A stretch of DNA of 64,000 bases from Crotophaga sulcirostris (GCA_013397455.1 VYZB01000210.1:1168708-1232707); one strand, 5' to 3'; positions 23,041 through 35,445 are shown, counted from the stretch's first letter. The notes: generated by a model not told the origin, from the sequence alone. Made by a program: numbers and translations.

Positions 23041-23157
23041 GCAGAGTTTAAAATAAAAAAAAAAAAAAAAAGCAAGGAAGGCAAGGAAATAGAGAAAATG
23101 AGGAATTAATAGAGGTGAAAAAGATAGAAAAGAAGAGAGGAAAAAAAGAAGCAGGAA
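23041..23157. repeat. Polypurine tract with a 17-base A run
   Basis: Seventeen adenines (23055-23071) are followed by about 85 bases almost wholly of A and G. A one-strand purine bias of this length can adopt triplex-type structures. The minus-strand ORF here (rich in Phe, Leu and Ser) is a composition artefact. Confidence 0.8.
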
Positions 23158-24299
23158 TTCAGTGTACATAAATGATTTGAGATTTTTCTAGCCGAGCTCC
23201 AAGCCAAAGGTCAAATGTAGAGAAGATTCTACTAAAGTCCACAAAGTTGTACCTACACACTGGTAGCTCAGATTTGGTCTTATGACGCTGGCAAAACCAA
23301 AGAAATTTAACCATAATGGAACAAACCTTCTCATTGACAGAGGTGTGATTATTCCTTCTGGTACTTACCTGAATATTACAGCCTACGGCAGAGGCAGCAC
23401 TAACGTAGTAAAGCAAAAGCTTGGCTGTTACACTCATTGCTTTACAGATAGGGAAATGAAGGCAAGGTGTGTACAGATTTAACTATAGCTTTTGGCTAAA
23501 CTAAGAGCCAAGCAGACTTCTTGCTTCCTTACCCACAACAGAAATGACTGGCAGCCAAACAAAAGGTGTTGCACCAGGTTCGAGATGAATCAAGGATGTT
23601 CTTTCAGCCCAGGGTCATACATAAGCCAAAATGGATTTGAAAGAACAGGTAAAATAATTTTAACATAAGAAAGTCACATATTTTTTCTAGTCAGACACCC
23701 ATCAAACATTAAATATACAGTGGAGGTACAGCAATCTCGACTGTACTCCCTTAAGATACCTAACAGGTCTTTCAAATATACAAAGGGCATCATCTATCTG
23801 TTTAGAAGGCTGTTGTGCTTTGTTAGAGAGTCAGATCAGTTACATGATGGTTTGAGTCAAGCAAAAATGTTCCTCCATGTGCACTGAACTGCCAGTATCC
23901 ACTGGATCTCTGTAAGATCAGCTCATGCCTAAAGATGGTCTCTAGAAATGCTTCAGAAAAAGTCCCTGCATCCAGAACTGGCGTGCAAAGAAGCATCATC
24001 AGGAAAGAGAGTGATGTGGGTAGGACTGAGGGGCATATCTCCAGTCTGCAAACAGGCTAAAAGGAATTTAACTGCAATTTGGTGACTTGCTTATTGAAGT
24101 CATGATTGCAGAAGGACGTGGACTATCTCCCTGGCACAGTCCCTAACACCGAGGTGTCTTGGCCCTCAGCACCATGGTGTAACCTTCATCAAAAAAGAAC
24201 TAAGTGCAGCCACTGCTCATTCAAGCAAAACATGTATGGGGTGGGTTTTCCTGTGAGGATTAATTTCAGAACAGCAGAGATTTAAGGGAAGGTTTTGTC
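23158..24299. other. Unique noncoding sequence
   Basis: Nothing is recognised. Confidence 0.5.
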
Positions 24300-24705
24300 A
24301 CCTTCCCTTGTTCTCAAACCACAGCCCCCTTGCCTGGCCAACAGCTCTCTGCTGGCTTGTCCCATTTTCCCTCTCGTCCCCTCCTTGCGCATCACTGCCG
24401 GGTGAAAGTTGTCAACACCCTCAGCACGAGGTCGGTGGCCGCATAGAGCGGTGGTGGCCACATAGAGAGTGCCCCAATCTCCTCATTGTCATTCTGCCCA
24501 TGTCCCACTGTTCCCTCTCCTCTCCAAAGGTCAGCTCGAGGTCTGTGCTGGAGCATTAATGGGCGAGCAGCACTCACCAGCGACTCCTGCCACTGCATAG
24601 GCACTTAGTCCCCACACATCAAGGCACACACGCGCTCTCCCTGCTCCCTCGCCCTCCCTGCCTCTCTCTCTGCCTTGCAAATGACTCTGAGGAGCAGAGG
24701 CTGGT
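24300..24705. promoter_or_regulatory. CpG-rich pocket, candidate regulatory element
   Basis: The GC-rich stretch has about 13 CpGs between 24370 and 24655, an observed/expected ratio of roughly one half by eye, far above the rest of the window. A 15-base unit GGTGGCC(G/A)CATAGAG is repeated at 24434-24448 and 24453-24467. The right side is pyrimidine-rich. No recognised repeat or exon explains it. Short open frames on both strands have no family features. It could be a distal CpG-island-like promoter or an enhancer. Confidence 0.35.
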
Positions 24706-24880
24706 GGATGATTTAGATGGGGTGGGGGGAGGAAAAAGAAGGGGGGGAAAAAAAGCACTCAATTTTTTTTTTTTTTATTTTTTTTTTGAACTGGGCTCCC
24801 AGAGAGCACTCAGGGCTGCCACGCAGTGCACGACGCCTACCTGCTCAACTGCAGGGAAACAAGCTTCTGAAGGCTTTAAT
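24706..24880. repeat. G-rich then T-rich low-complexity tract
   Basis: G runs of 6 and 7 (24724-24747) are followed by runs of 14 and 10 thymines (24763-24776, 24778-24787). Low-complexity sequence between two candidate regulatory blocks. Confidence 0.75.
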
Positions 24881-25400
24881 GGGATTTTGCCCGAGGCTGT
24901 TTTATTAAGATGTCGGCTTTTTCTGCTGCCTCTGCAGCTGACACCATTCACTGTCAGCTGCCCCCCTTCCCCCGGCCCCCTCCTCCCGTCCCCCCCAACA
25001 ATGCACCAAATTACTCGCTTCATTTAGTGCTCATGGCTCAGCACAGGCAAATAAGAGGAAAGAGTTCAACTTGACCAGATGAGTCTCAGAGAGGGGAGGT
25101 GAAAAGACACTGCTGCTTAACTGGGGAAGGGGGGTGGGTTTCAAGCAGAAAAGGGAAAAGATCAATACCGCTGGGGCTTACTCCCACTCTATTAGGAAGA
25201 ATCATATTTCATATTAACATAGCCAATTTAGAAGCCACATTTACATTCGTAATTTGCATCCTGGCTTTAAGAGCTCATTTGTAATGCATTGTATAATTAT
25301 TGATGCCTTATATGTGAATATATCACACAGTGACAGGTTGGGAAGGGGAAGAAATGCCGTCTGGTTTCAATAAACAAACTAGTTACAAGTTTTAATGAAT
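24881..25400. promoter_or_regulatory. Candidate conserved noncoding element
   Basis: Palindromic CAGCTG E-boxes (24936-24941, 24956-24961) precede a C-run block (24960-25000). An AT-rich stretch at 25190-25340 then carries homeodomain-type words: CGTAATTTGCAT, GTAATGCATT, ATAATTATTGATG. No transposon or ORF is recognised. The mixture resembles vertebrate developmental enhancers, but this is inference from texture, not conservation. Confidence 0.3.
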
Positions 25401-27762
25401 GTTAGCCAGTAATAAATGACTTTTTTTTTTTCAAAAAGAAAAAATAAGGAGTGGAGCTGGACGAGGTAATTAGAGGTTGTGTATTTCAGTAGCAAGAGTA
25501 AATGAGATACGGCACAGCAGTGGAAAATGTGCTGTGTGATGCCCCTTTCTCCCTTGTTGTGCATGAGTGGTACTGGCAGAGCGAAGGATGGTTTCATATC
25601 TAGAACAGAGCAGACTGAGGAAATCCTGTCTGGAAGGCAAGGCATGTTTGCAAGTGTCGTAAAACATTAGGTCTTATATTTCTTATTAAGTTCTTCAGGT
25701 TTCCATGTAAGCTTAAGGTGAGCTGAGAGAAGGAATGGAGTGGGCAAAAAAAGTAATGACAGATGAGTCTCAGTATACACGTGCTCACTTATCTCTTTGT
25801 AGGTTATTTTTTTTGTTGAAGTAGGCTGAAATAATCAGTAGCATGGGATAAAGTTCTCTCGGCTGCATAAGGAAAACAGAACCATGTCCTAAAGTTGAAG
25901 AAAAATCCCTTATCTAGACTGAGGGCTGAGAAGCTGGGCTTGCTATCTCTGTTAAGGGAAGAGATGAGAGGAAAAGACTGGGCAATTCTTTGACTTTCAA
26001 GTGCAAAAGCAAAGTGGCAAGACTTAGAAACCCCCAAGAGAGCCTACGGTTAACCCTCTCATGGGTTAGTCCCACTCTTTACCTCTGGTCTTGGCAACAT
26101 ATGTAACTTATCTTGACAAATTTCCTTGACTTTCATAGGAATTTCATCCATATGAGAGTAAACCTCTCACCAGAATGTGTTGAAGGAGCCTTCACATAAA
26201 GCTCACCTGATGGCAAAATTTGAAATGTCCTGGATTATGACCCCAGGTTTTTGAACTGGGAATCAGGAACAGAATGATGTGCTTTACCCCAGCTGAAAGT
26301 CTAACCCCATTTTTACTGCTCCTCTCCTTTGGTCTGTCAGAGTAAAGCTTTCAGATTTGGTTTGTTTGGGTTTTTTTTCTTCTTCCATCATTCCAGGCCA
26401 CCTTTCCTGCAGTGTTTTGTGGTTTAGCAGACGACTTCAGTGACAGTTATAGATTAATATATTTTGGATATCATTGTCCTCTGTGTAGATAGTGTTTGAA
26501 TGTACTTTGTTCATACAATACATAAAAGATCAGATTCAAGCAGTACAGGTGGAAAACTGAAATAAAAGCAGGTAAATTAAAATACTTCTTAGAAGCTACG
26601 GTAGAAGTAAAAAAAAATGCACCTTGCATTTTGCAATTGCAATTCCAAAATCCACTCTGTATTCAGAACCATTTCTTGCTATCATCAATTCAATCTATCT
26701 CTATACAGCTTGAGAAGACTGTCAGGGGCTGTCAACATATATCTACTGCACCTTCTCCATGTAGCATCAATCAAAAATGTGCATAGGTCAGAAAACACGT
26801 ATCGCTTTTGTGACATGTGGTACATTTTAGTTACTCTAGAAGCCATGAAATTACTGAGACACTCACTGTGGTACAGAGATATTACTATTATGCTAATAAA
26901 AACTTCCCAATGTCCCATGTCTCTCTCAGGTACTGTCAAAGAAAGCTGATGGAAGGGACTTTCTTTACAAAGGAAAGACTTTATAAAAATATAATTGACT
27001 TAGAAATTGAAGATTATCATATGCTTGTCTAATATAAGATGACATGATTCCTACCTTTAAGATTTAGGAAACGTCAGGTTGAAGGGAAGAGACACCAGAT
27101 CATTGATGGTAGCTGGAAATGTTTCATATCTTCTCTTTCCTGGTATATCCATTTCTCTGTGATTAAGCTGGAACTGAAAGCAAATAAACTTTTCCAGATG
27201 TCTTTGGAATGTTTACCATGTTGCCACTTGAACCAATGCTGTCACTTTCATCTGTTTCCATCTTATAATAAACAGGCGATCAGGATCCAGAATGGAGAGT
27301 GTTAACTTCTCACATGCACTAAAATTCAGTTGTTTCCACACAATCCTTTGAAGTTAATTAACTTTAAACAGAATCCAATGTCATTGGACTCAAAGAGGAC
27401 ACTGGTTAATGAAAGTGATGGCAGTAGCATCAGGGCCCAAAGCAAAGGAAAAAAATCTGTGGAGAACACGTGATGCAAATTTTGGTTTTATCTTCTGCTA
27501 CAGCTTCATTCTGCTGCCTTCCAGTATATACTACAAGCTCCAAGAATGAAAGGGATATTTCTTCTTAGTCCGAGAATCTCAAATTTAAGCATGTAGTTTA
27601 CATTTATCACCAAAGTCTCCTCTATAAATAATGATGAGAGGCAACTTCGTATTTTAGATTTTGCCAAAGAGATTAGTTCTCTACTGGAGTTCTTAATCTT
27701 TCTATACTGATGAGATGTAACTTAGATGAGTAACATGGACTAGATGTCTAATCTTTAGATAA
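25401..27762. other. Unique noncoding sequence
   Basis: No repeat, RNA gene or supported exon is seen. The longest frame (110 codons, plus, 26617-26949) overlaps a minus-strand frame and has no recognisable features. Confidence 0.5.
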
Positions 27763-28356
27763 AATCATAGAATCATAGAATAGTCCGGTTGGAAAACACT
27801 TTTGAGATCATCAAGTCCAGCTGTAACTGTCCTCTGCTAAACCATGTCCCCCAGAAACTCATCTACCCATCTTTTAAACATCTCCAGGGATGGGGACTCA
27901 ATCACCTCCCTGGGCAGCCTGTTCCACTGCCTAACCATCCTTCCAGTGAAGAATTTTTTCCTAATATCCAATCTAAACCTGCCCTGACACAACTTATGGC
28001 CATTTCCTCTTGTCCTCTCACCTGTCCCTTGGGAGAAGAGACCAACAATCCTTTTGCCACAACCTTCTCTCAAGTAATTGTAGACAGTGATGAGGTCTCT
28101 GCTCAGCCTCCTCTTGTCCAAACTAAACAACCCCAGGTCCCTCAGCTGCTCCTCACAAGACTTGTTATCCAGACCCTTCACCAGCCTCATCACCCTTCTC
28201 TGGACATTCCCCAGCCCCTCAATGTCCTCCTTGCAGTGAGGGGCCCAGAACTGAACCCAGCACTCGAGGTGTGGCCTCACCGGTGCCGAGTACAGGGGCA
28301 CAATCACTTCCTCGATCCTGCTGGCCACACTGTTTCTGACACAGGTCAAGATGCCT
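27763..28356 (-). mobile_element. CR1 LINE, 3' half kilobase with open ORF2 end
   Basis: The minus-strand copy starts at the left with the ATTCTATG tail (AAAATCATAGAATCATAGAA on the plus strand). It continues through the short 3' UTR into the ORF2 C-terminus and is 5'-truncated near 28356. It lies about 100 bases from another CR1 on the same strand and of a different subfamily, so these are two independent insertions. Confidence 0.95.
27837..28349 (-). pseudogene. CR1 ORF2 C-terminal fragment, 170 codons open
   Basis: The frame is uninterrupted from the truncation point to the natural ORF2 stop (ends GDMV-stop). Landmarks in order: [20 protein letters not shown], the [20 protein letters not shown] segment, [29 protein letters not shown], and [19 protein letters not shown]. 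This is the region downstream of the reverse-transcriptase catalytic core. The absence of stops over 170 codons suggests limited age. It cannot be functional, since the endonuclease and RT domains are missing. Confidence 0.9.
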
Positions 28357-28456
28357 AACTTTCTGAAAGAAAATATGTTAGTTAGGTTTCAGGCTTTCCA
28401 TTACGTTGTTAATACATTCACCTGGCTGCCAGGCACACTACCTTTCCCAAGGTAGA

Positions 28457-28991
28457 AATCACAGTATCACAGTATCACAGTATTACAAGATTGGAAAGGA
28501 CCTCTGAGATCATCAAGTCCAACCTATAACCCAACATTAACGCCAACCCATCATCTAAACATGGCACTGAGTGCCTCATCCAATCTCCTCTTAAACACCT
28601 CCAGGGATGGTGACTCCACCACCTCCCTGGGCAGTGCCTTCCAATGGCCAATCACCCTTTCAGTGAAGAATTTCTCCCTAATATCAAGCCTTAACTTTCC
28701 CTGACGAAGCTTGAGTCCATGTCCTCTAGTTCTGTCACTGGTCACCTGAGAGAAGAGACCAACCCCTGCCTGACTACAACCTCCTTTTAAATGGCTGTAG
28801 AGAGCAATAAGGTCACCCCTGAGCCTTCTCTTTTTCAGGCTAAACAGTCCCAGCTTCCTCAGTGACTCCTCATAGGGCTTGTGCTCCAAACCCTTCACCA
28901 TCTTCGTTGCTCTCCTCTGGACACATTCCAGTATCTTGACATCTTTCTCAGACTGAGGGGCCCAGGACTGCACACAGCATTCAAGGTGAGG
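28457..28991 (-). mobile_element. CR1 LINE, GATACTGT-tail subfamily
   Basis: The left end carries three units of the reverse-complement tail (ATCACAGT). It continues with the 3' block and the characteristic ACTAACACCAACCCATCATC-like leader (here ATTAACGCCAACCCATCATC), then ORF2, and is truncated near 28991. It is the longest copy of this subfamily in the window. Confidence 0.95.
28551..28973 (-). pseudogene. CR1 ORF2 C-terminal fragment, 140 codons open
   Basis: Reads [20 protein letters not shown], then the [19 protein letters not shown] segment, then [19 protein letters not shown], and [20 protein letters not shown]. The usual ending AMV-stop is changed to AMFR-stop by loss of one G. Apart from that single indel the frame is intact, consistent with a fairly young copy. 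Only the extreme C-terminus of the polyprotein is present. Confidence 0.9.
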
Positions 28992-30691
28992 AAATGTAAT
29001 GTACCACTGAGGGAGTGATCTATACTTTCAGGACAGGACTATGAAGGCTGAGGGACAATAGCCATGACCTCTCTCTTTTCCCTTTGCAGGCTGTCAGAGG
29101 GATCCACCTCACTTTGTTGACTATGATGTAGAGAATTTGGATGCCAGGAACATGAGTTATGACTGTAATATCCACCAGGTCTAACTGATTGCACCTAAGA
29201 ACATAGGTTTGACTGCTATAGCAATTAGAAAAGTAATAATAACATTTGTATAAGGTTGAGACTCTCTGAATGACTTTCCTTAGGGTTTTGCTGTGTCTTA
29301 TTAAGAGCAAGATTGCAACGTACAGTGTGCAAAACACCTTCTCTCTACCAGAGTAATGTGGGCATCACAAAATCATTCTGCTATAAAATTTGTCTATACT
29401 GAGAAAATGCACACTCCAGAGGAATATATATGTGTGTGTAACCTCCCTATCTAAATATATAGGTAGAAATAAATGTGTATGCACAGGCACACGAATCTGT
29501 ATATTACCCACATATACAAATATAGTTGCCTAGCATTTTTTACAGTTAGAAAAGAACAGGTTTGCCTTCAGGTATTTCAAGTTAATGATATGAAGCATCT
29601 CAGCTCCACTATAACTATTAAGCTGAATTTTGTTTTGCATTTTGATTATAAATTAGAAGAACGGTACATTAACTCTGTTTTGAGGATAAGATTAAAAAAG
29701 GCCCTGTTTATTAAGCTGTTACTGTGGTGATATTTGCAGCATACATTACATTTATAATTGACTTATTAAAACTTATACACAGCAAATTATAGTGATAGCA
29801 CCCACAGGCTAAAAAATCATCAAAATATATAATGGCAATTTAAGAAGGTTTGTATCCACAAATGGGAATTTTTATCTGGTGTTTTCTTGTTCTAATGTTT
29901 TACTCACAGCTTTTGCAATATTCAAATATGTAGCTGAAATGCTGCAAAGAGATATTGAAAGGGGTGCTGAGGGGAAGCACAACAGAAAGAACCTCAGAAG
30001 AACACATGAGGTGATAAAACAGAGGCAATGTACAGCAGCTTAAGACAGTATTTCAGGTAGACTTTTCTTCAAACTTAAAGGAAATGTAGGGGAGTCAACT
30101 GGGTCATCATTCACTGTAGGCTATGGATAATATAGACTAATCCCTCACACTCAGACCTCATAAAAATGTATCACTATCTCTATCTACTTTAGTAGAGCAG
30201 TGGAGATTAGTGCAATAAAGATTGCAACAAATTCAGAAAGGCTATAAAAATAGCTGACCTCCTAATGAGATCTACTGAGCTCCTAACAACTGCCATAAAA
30301 ATTTTTATTCTCCTAATGTGTAGGCTCCAACAAAAGAACCCCAATGTATCCAAGCTTCAACTTGGAATCCTTTGAACACATTGAGGGGCAACCCAATGAC
30401 ATGGATGTTTTCTTGCTTGATGACACCGCACGAAGGGGGTCTATAGATCAGAGGTTGGGTTGAGGAGGTCCCAGGCAAACAGAGTGAGAGAAAACACAGT
30501 GCAAAGCTGTGAATCACAACCTCAGAGTTGTTTTATTGTATAACCCAAATGTATAACCATAAACTGCAACCATTGTGTCGTTCATAATTTTGTGATGACT
30601 TTCTCTAGCTTGTTCCCACAAGCTTATCCATGTGAGTAAGAAACACCCCTACGTAGCTGGCAGAAACAATATAAGGATCTAAGTGAGGCTC
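28992..30691. other. Unique AT-rich noncoding sequence
   Basis: A degenerate TATATGTGTG and CACA-rich microsatellite lies at 29425-29520. No gene or other repeat is recognised. The 105-codon minus-strand frame at 29020-29337 has no family features. Confidence 0.5.
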
Positions 30692-30793
30692 AAATCATAG
30701 AATCATAGAATCATAGAATGGTTTGTGTTGGAAGGGACCTTAAAGATCATCCAGTTCCAAGCCCCCAATCCTTCTGGAGAGGCAGGACACCTT
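30692..30793 (-). mobile_element. CR1 LINE 3' end
   Basis: Three ATCATAGA tail units at the left are followed by GGTTTGTGTTGGAAGGGACC, the TTAAAGATCATCCAGTTCC block and a degenerate GCAGGACACCTT, after which homology stops. A strongly 5'-truncated minus-strand copy. Confidence 0.9.
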
Positions 30794-31981
30794 AACATAT
30801 CGTTAAGGCAAATGAATCCTCCCTATTGACCATGTTGATTAGGTCTCCCTTGGCTATGAAGGGAGCTTAAACACCTTGTTCAAATACAAATTACAGACAT
30901 CCACACTGCTACACTGTAGAAATCAAAATTTAGCTGCCTCAATATGGAGCTGAATCCCACTTTATCAGAGTAAGCAATTAACACCTAGTTGGTAAAAAGT
31001 GGATAAAACCAATCATATTCTACAAACCATGTGTAGATTGACAAAACTCAGAACTGAGTCAGGACGTGAACTGATTCCCACTCTCATGACACTGCCACAG
31101 ACCCACTCACCTCTCTAGTAACAGCTCAAGGACTGAGACTTAAAATATTGAAAATAGTGTCTTAGGTAACAAGTTACAAATGCCTCTGACACAGGTGTAC
31201 TTAGATCGAGGCTTTCAAAGCCATCTAAGATAGCTTGTCATGAAACTGCACATTCTCGGGTCTCACTGCCCCTCTACACTTTGAAAACGTCTCTTTTTTT
31301 CATCCCCAACTCAGAAAATAATCAGACAGAAATACAGGAAAAGTTTCAGTAAGTTTCTTCCACTTTAGGTTTTTCTTCAAGGCCTAACAGAAATACATCA
31401 TGCTCTGAAATTTGACAGAGATATGACAAAGCTTAGGTACTCTGGGTCTCTCAGAGCCAAGAACATATTTTAAAATAATGTGACATTCACTTCACTGAGA
31501 TGTTTATTGGATGTCACAGAATGTGGGAAGCCAAGTAACAAAATGCTGAGATAGGTATGGATCAAATACATAAGTAAATACATTTTTGTTTGGTTGAATT
31601 ATAGTTAACATTTCACTTGGTATCTCACTTCTGATTAAAAGTAAACCAGAAAAGCAGCAAAACCCTTAACCGCAAGGAAAATCAATAAAATGAGCTGGAA
31701 TAAACTTATCAAATATATACATATGCAAACAAATGAAAGTGGCCAAGGACCAGCTCTATGTAAATCAAAGGAGTGGGTTACCTAGGAATAGTAACTAATC
31801 CTAGTAAGTGACAGTGAAGTCACTGTTGCAGTTGTTTCTTCCATTACACTGAAGAAACTGAAAACTCAGGTCTTTGTTGCAGATAAATTATTTTGCTTTC
31901 ATTTTTAGGGCACCAAAATTTAGTTTACTTAATGTTGTTGACAAGGCATGAGATAATTATGACGTTTATCCTCTTTACTTG
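30794..31981. other. Unique noncoding sequence
   Basis: Nothing is recognised in 1.2 kb. Confidence 0.5.
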
Positions 31982-32382
31982 AGCAACTGAGGAAGCTGGG
32001 GTTGCTTAGCCTGGAGAAGAGGAGGCTCAGGGGAGACCTTATTGCTCTCTACAACCATCTAAAAGGAGGTTGTAGTCAGACAGGAGTTGGTCTCTTCTCT
32101 CAGGCGACCAGTGATAGAACAAGAGGACATGGACTCAAGCTTTGTCAGGGAAAGATAAGGCTTGATATTAGGAAAAAATTCTTCCCTGCAAGGGTGATTG
32201 GCCATTGGAATGTGCTGCCCAGGGAGGTGGTGGAGTCACCATCCCTGGAGGTGTTTAAGAGGAGATTGGATGAGGCACTCAATGTCATGGTTTAGAAGAT
32301 GGGTTGGTGTTAGTGTTGGGTTATAGGTTGGACTCGATGATCTCAGAGGTCCTTTCCAACCTTGTAATACTGTGATACTGTA
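31982..32382 (+). mobile_element. CR1 LINE, GATACTGT-tail subfamily
   Basis: The plus-strand copy begins in ORF2 (CAACTGAGGAAGCTGGGGTT) and passes the ORF2 stop at 32293-32295. It shows GATGGGTTGGTGTTAGTGTT and GGTTGGACTCGATGATCTCA and ends in two variant octamers. A second CR1 of another subfamily follows 55 bases downstream. Confidence 0.95.
32002..32295 (+). pseudogene. CR1 ORF2 C-terminal fragment, 97 codons open
   Basis: The frame is open from the truncation point to the natural terminus NVMV-stop. It shows [34 protein letters not shown] and [20 protein letters not shown]. It is nearly collinear with the fragments at 28551 and 37369, with scattered substitutions only. Confidence 0.9.
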
Positions 32383-32437
32383 AAGGTTGTAGGTATTGTA
32401 TACAGCACAAGAGAAACTCATTCTTTCATAATAAAAA

Positions 32438-32550
32438 ATGTGTAGGTGTGGTGCTTAGGGACATGGTTTAGTGGTGGACTTGGCAGTGTTAGGTTTGTGG
32501 TCAGATGATCTTAAAGGTCTTTTCCAACCTAAATGATTCTATGACTCTAT
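32438..32550 (+). mobile_element. CR1 LINE 3' end, ATTCTATG-tail subfamily
   Basis: Begins ATGTGTAGGTGTGGTGCTTA, continues GGACATGGTTTAGTGGTGG and TTGGCAGTGTTAGG, and ends TTCCAACCTAAATGATTCTA with two octamers. Its 3' UTR type differs from that of the neighbour upstream, so it is a separate insertion. Confidence 0.92.
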
Positions 32551-35376
32551 AAAATCATCTACAAGATGCTCATGCCTGGATGGTTTCACCTGTGTCAGAG
32601 TTAGCAAGGGTGCAGGCAGTGCAATTAGAGCAGGGGTAGGAGGCCAGCCTGACTCATGTTCCGTGTTACAGAAATGAGGCCACCACTGGTTTCCTGGCCA
32701 GGGAACAACACTTTGTTGATTAGCTCAGTGCTCATTCCAAATACTTTGCAGTCTTCTGTATCTTTGTAAAGATGAGAAGAAGTCTGGATCAACTCTAGCA
32801 GAAATGTTGGCATTTCTCAGTTTAGGATCCTTCATTTTGTGACCATTAAAGGGCAAATAAGGAACATTTTTCAAAGCCTATTTTTCAAGACTTTGATGCA
32901 AGCATACAGTTTTATTTCTGATATTATTTACACAACTTCATGTAGGCTGGAAACCAAGAGACTGACCCTTGGTATGTACCTTACTAACAGGTACAGTGGG
33001 AGTTAAGACCTTCTGAATATTAGTTCACTGCATTTCACAACATGTTTACTGTCAAGATGTCACATTCAGAAAATAAACACTCACAAAGCACTCTTTCTGT
33101 AGGCTTTGAGAAATGCACAGAAATGAGGGCTGAGACCTTCACTGTCCTACGGACAATTACAGGAACACCATAGGATGGCTGTGGCTGATCACAGGAGTGG
33201 TCTGAAGAGTAAGAATTATCCTGCAGTATTTTTCACAGCTTGAGATTCCCTGGTAGTGGGTGGGTTCATGTGCTGATGTTCCATAAACTGGAAGTCCAGT
33301 CCATATCATCAAGAGGGCATGTAGACATAATTTAATCGGTTTGGGAAATTATTATATAGGAAGGTTTAATACCAGTCTTGGTACAACTTTCCCCTGCAGA
33401 CTGTGACCGAATTTTTCACCTGCAGGAAAAATCTCATGGTTCTGAGTTCATTAAGTTATTTATACTAAAGTAATGAACACTGCGAGATCTCAAATTAACA
33501 GAACAATGAATTGCTCAGAGACTCTCCAGTTGCTTCTTTATTACCTATAGGGCCTATTCTTTGACCTTGGCAGACTGAGAGGGAGAGGCATGAAGTCCCA
33601 TCCTGGTGTAAAAGGTAATAAACCCATTGGCAGATCATATTAACAGAGACTCTGCCTTGAGAACTGTAAAATAAAAAGCTGATTCTGTAATAAATTTGAC
33701 AAACCGCAGTAGGAAAACTCTACTACTCTTCGTAAATGCATTTGTATGCAAAACTGATGATATTCATGCATTTTCAACTGACAATTATAATTATTATCTA
33801 ACAAAAAATGTGTGTACTAGGGTTTATTTAACTTTAAATTGCCACAAGATTTGTATTAGACTACATGAGTGCAGCAGAGTTAGTCATAAGTAATTTGTTT
33901 ATCATCATCTTGGAGAGATAAGGGAGAAAAAGCATGAAAATTTACATTGGATAACTTTCATGATTTCAAATGCTGCTGCCTTTTCTGTTGCCATTTATAT
34001 CTAAGTTAAACTATTCAATGCATACGAAATGTTAATATAACTAATGTAAGTGGTTGACTGTGGATGATTTTTTCTCCTAATTTGTTTATTAAAAAATTAT
34101 CACAGAGAAAAAACACACTCAGAAGGAGCCACAAATAAAAGAAATATGGAAATATTTCCAATTTCCTTACTTTCTGGTCGGATCTTTGTTATGGACAGGT
34201 CTGGACAGGGTAAGTGAGAAGAAAAAAATATTTAAAAATAGAAGTCCAAAAGACATCAAATGTTTTTTAATTGAGATTGGAAATATTCCAAGTTTGGCTT
34301 TCAAAAAGGGCTTTGATTAACAGTAGTTCATGTTGGGCTCATGTTGTGCCTGCCAAAAATCCAAAGCAGATCAGAGCTTTTTTTGAAATAAACACAAACC
34401 TAATCTGATATAGGTATTTCAAAACTCCCACTGCTTTAGTTGTAACATCATCTGTTACTGAATGATTTATAAATCATCCCTCTACAGGCAAATTTCTATG
34501 AGGCTGAGGGTGATATATTTTAACTTTGGGACACAAGGACATGTGTCATCCATATTACAATTGATGGAGACCCTCCACTGTTTTTAAAAGTATTTGTGAA
34601 ATGGATTATCCTTGTTTTCCAGACAAAAAATACCAGACAAAAACAATACCTGGAGTACAAGGATATAATGGAGTGTTACTTCTTTCATTTTTCACTGAGT
34701 AAAAAAGAGATAAAAGGACCACAACAAGTATTTTCTTCTGCTTGGTTTTCAGCTCTCCGTGAATTTGGTTCCTTTCTAAAGGAAGGAAAAAACTCACTTA
34801 TTTTTGCTATTTTAGAAAAAAGCATGTTCACAACTGGATTTGTCAATAATAAAGTAGTTTATTAGGAGGGATCATTTCATGTTGATAGGGTAGGATTTGT
34901 CTTGGCACAGTTTAGGTATCTAAACATAGTTTCTTCTCATTTACTTTTGGGTTGATTCCCTCTGGAGCTGATCCTAAGAGACTGCCTATCTTGCAGAGGG
35001 TAGTTCAGCCCATCCTGACACTGGCAAGAGTATTTACCCTAAGGAAATAACTCTCTCTCTCTGCATTGATTAAAGACAAATCCCAGATGGCTACAAACAG
35101 TGTTATTTCTGGGGCAAATTTTTAAAGTAAAAAAACATATACTATTAGTTGCATGTGGGACAACTTTTGTCACCCCAGTGAGAAACTTTTAAGTTGCAAG
35201 TCTGAAGTAGAGGGGAGAACAGGGAGTACCTGCCCAGTGTAGCACATTATCAGTGCTAGAAGCTATGACATGGTTGGGGGCTGAGGGCATCAGTCAAAAC
35301 TGAACTGGTATGAATTATAAGGCATCTGGTCTGAAATAAGTGTCACAAAGACAGAATTGAAGTGTAGCAGGCATTC
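32551..35376. other. Unique AT-rich noncoding sequence
   Basis: No repeat family or exon is recognised in 2.8 kb. Short chance ORFs only (89 codons or fewer). Confidence 0.5.
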
Positions 35377-35445
35377 NNNNNNNNNNNNNNNNNNNNNNNN
35401 NNNNNNNNNNNNNNNNNNNNNNNNNNNNNNNNNNNNNNNNNNNNN
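35377..35445. other. Assembly gap (69 Ns)
   Basis: A run of 69 undetermined bases. The flanks are unique sequence, and their short length gives no clue to what is missing. A frame translated across it (minus, 35343-35666) is meaningless. Confidence 0.99.

Noticed and set aside
27789..28358. Longest open frame in the window (189 codons, plus strand)
   Set aside because: It is antisense to the CR1 ORF2 fragment on the minus strand, whose own frame has clear CR1 residues. The plus-strand frame is a shadow.
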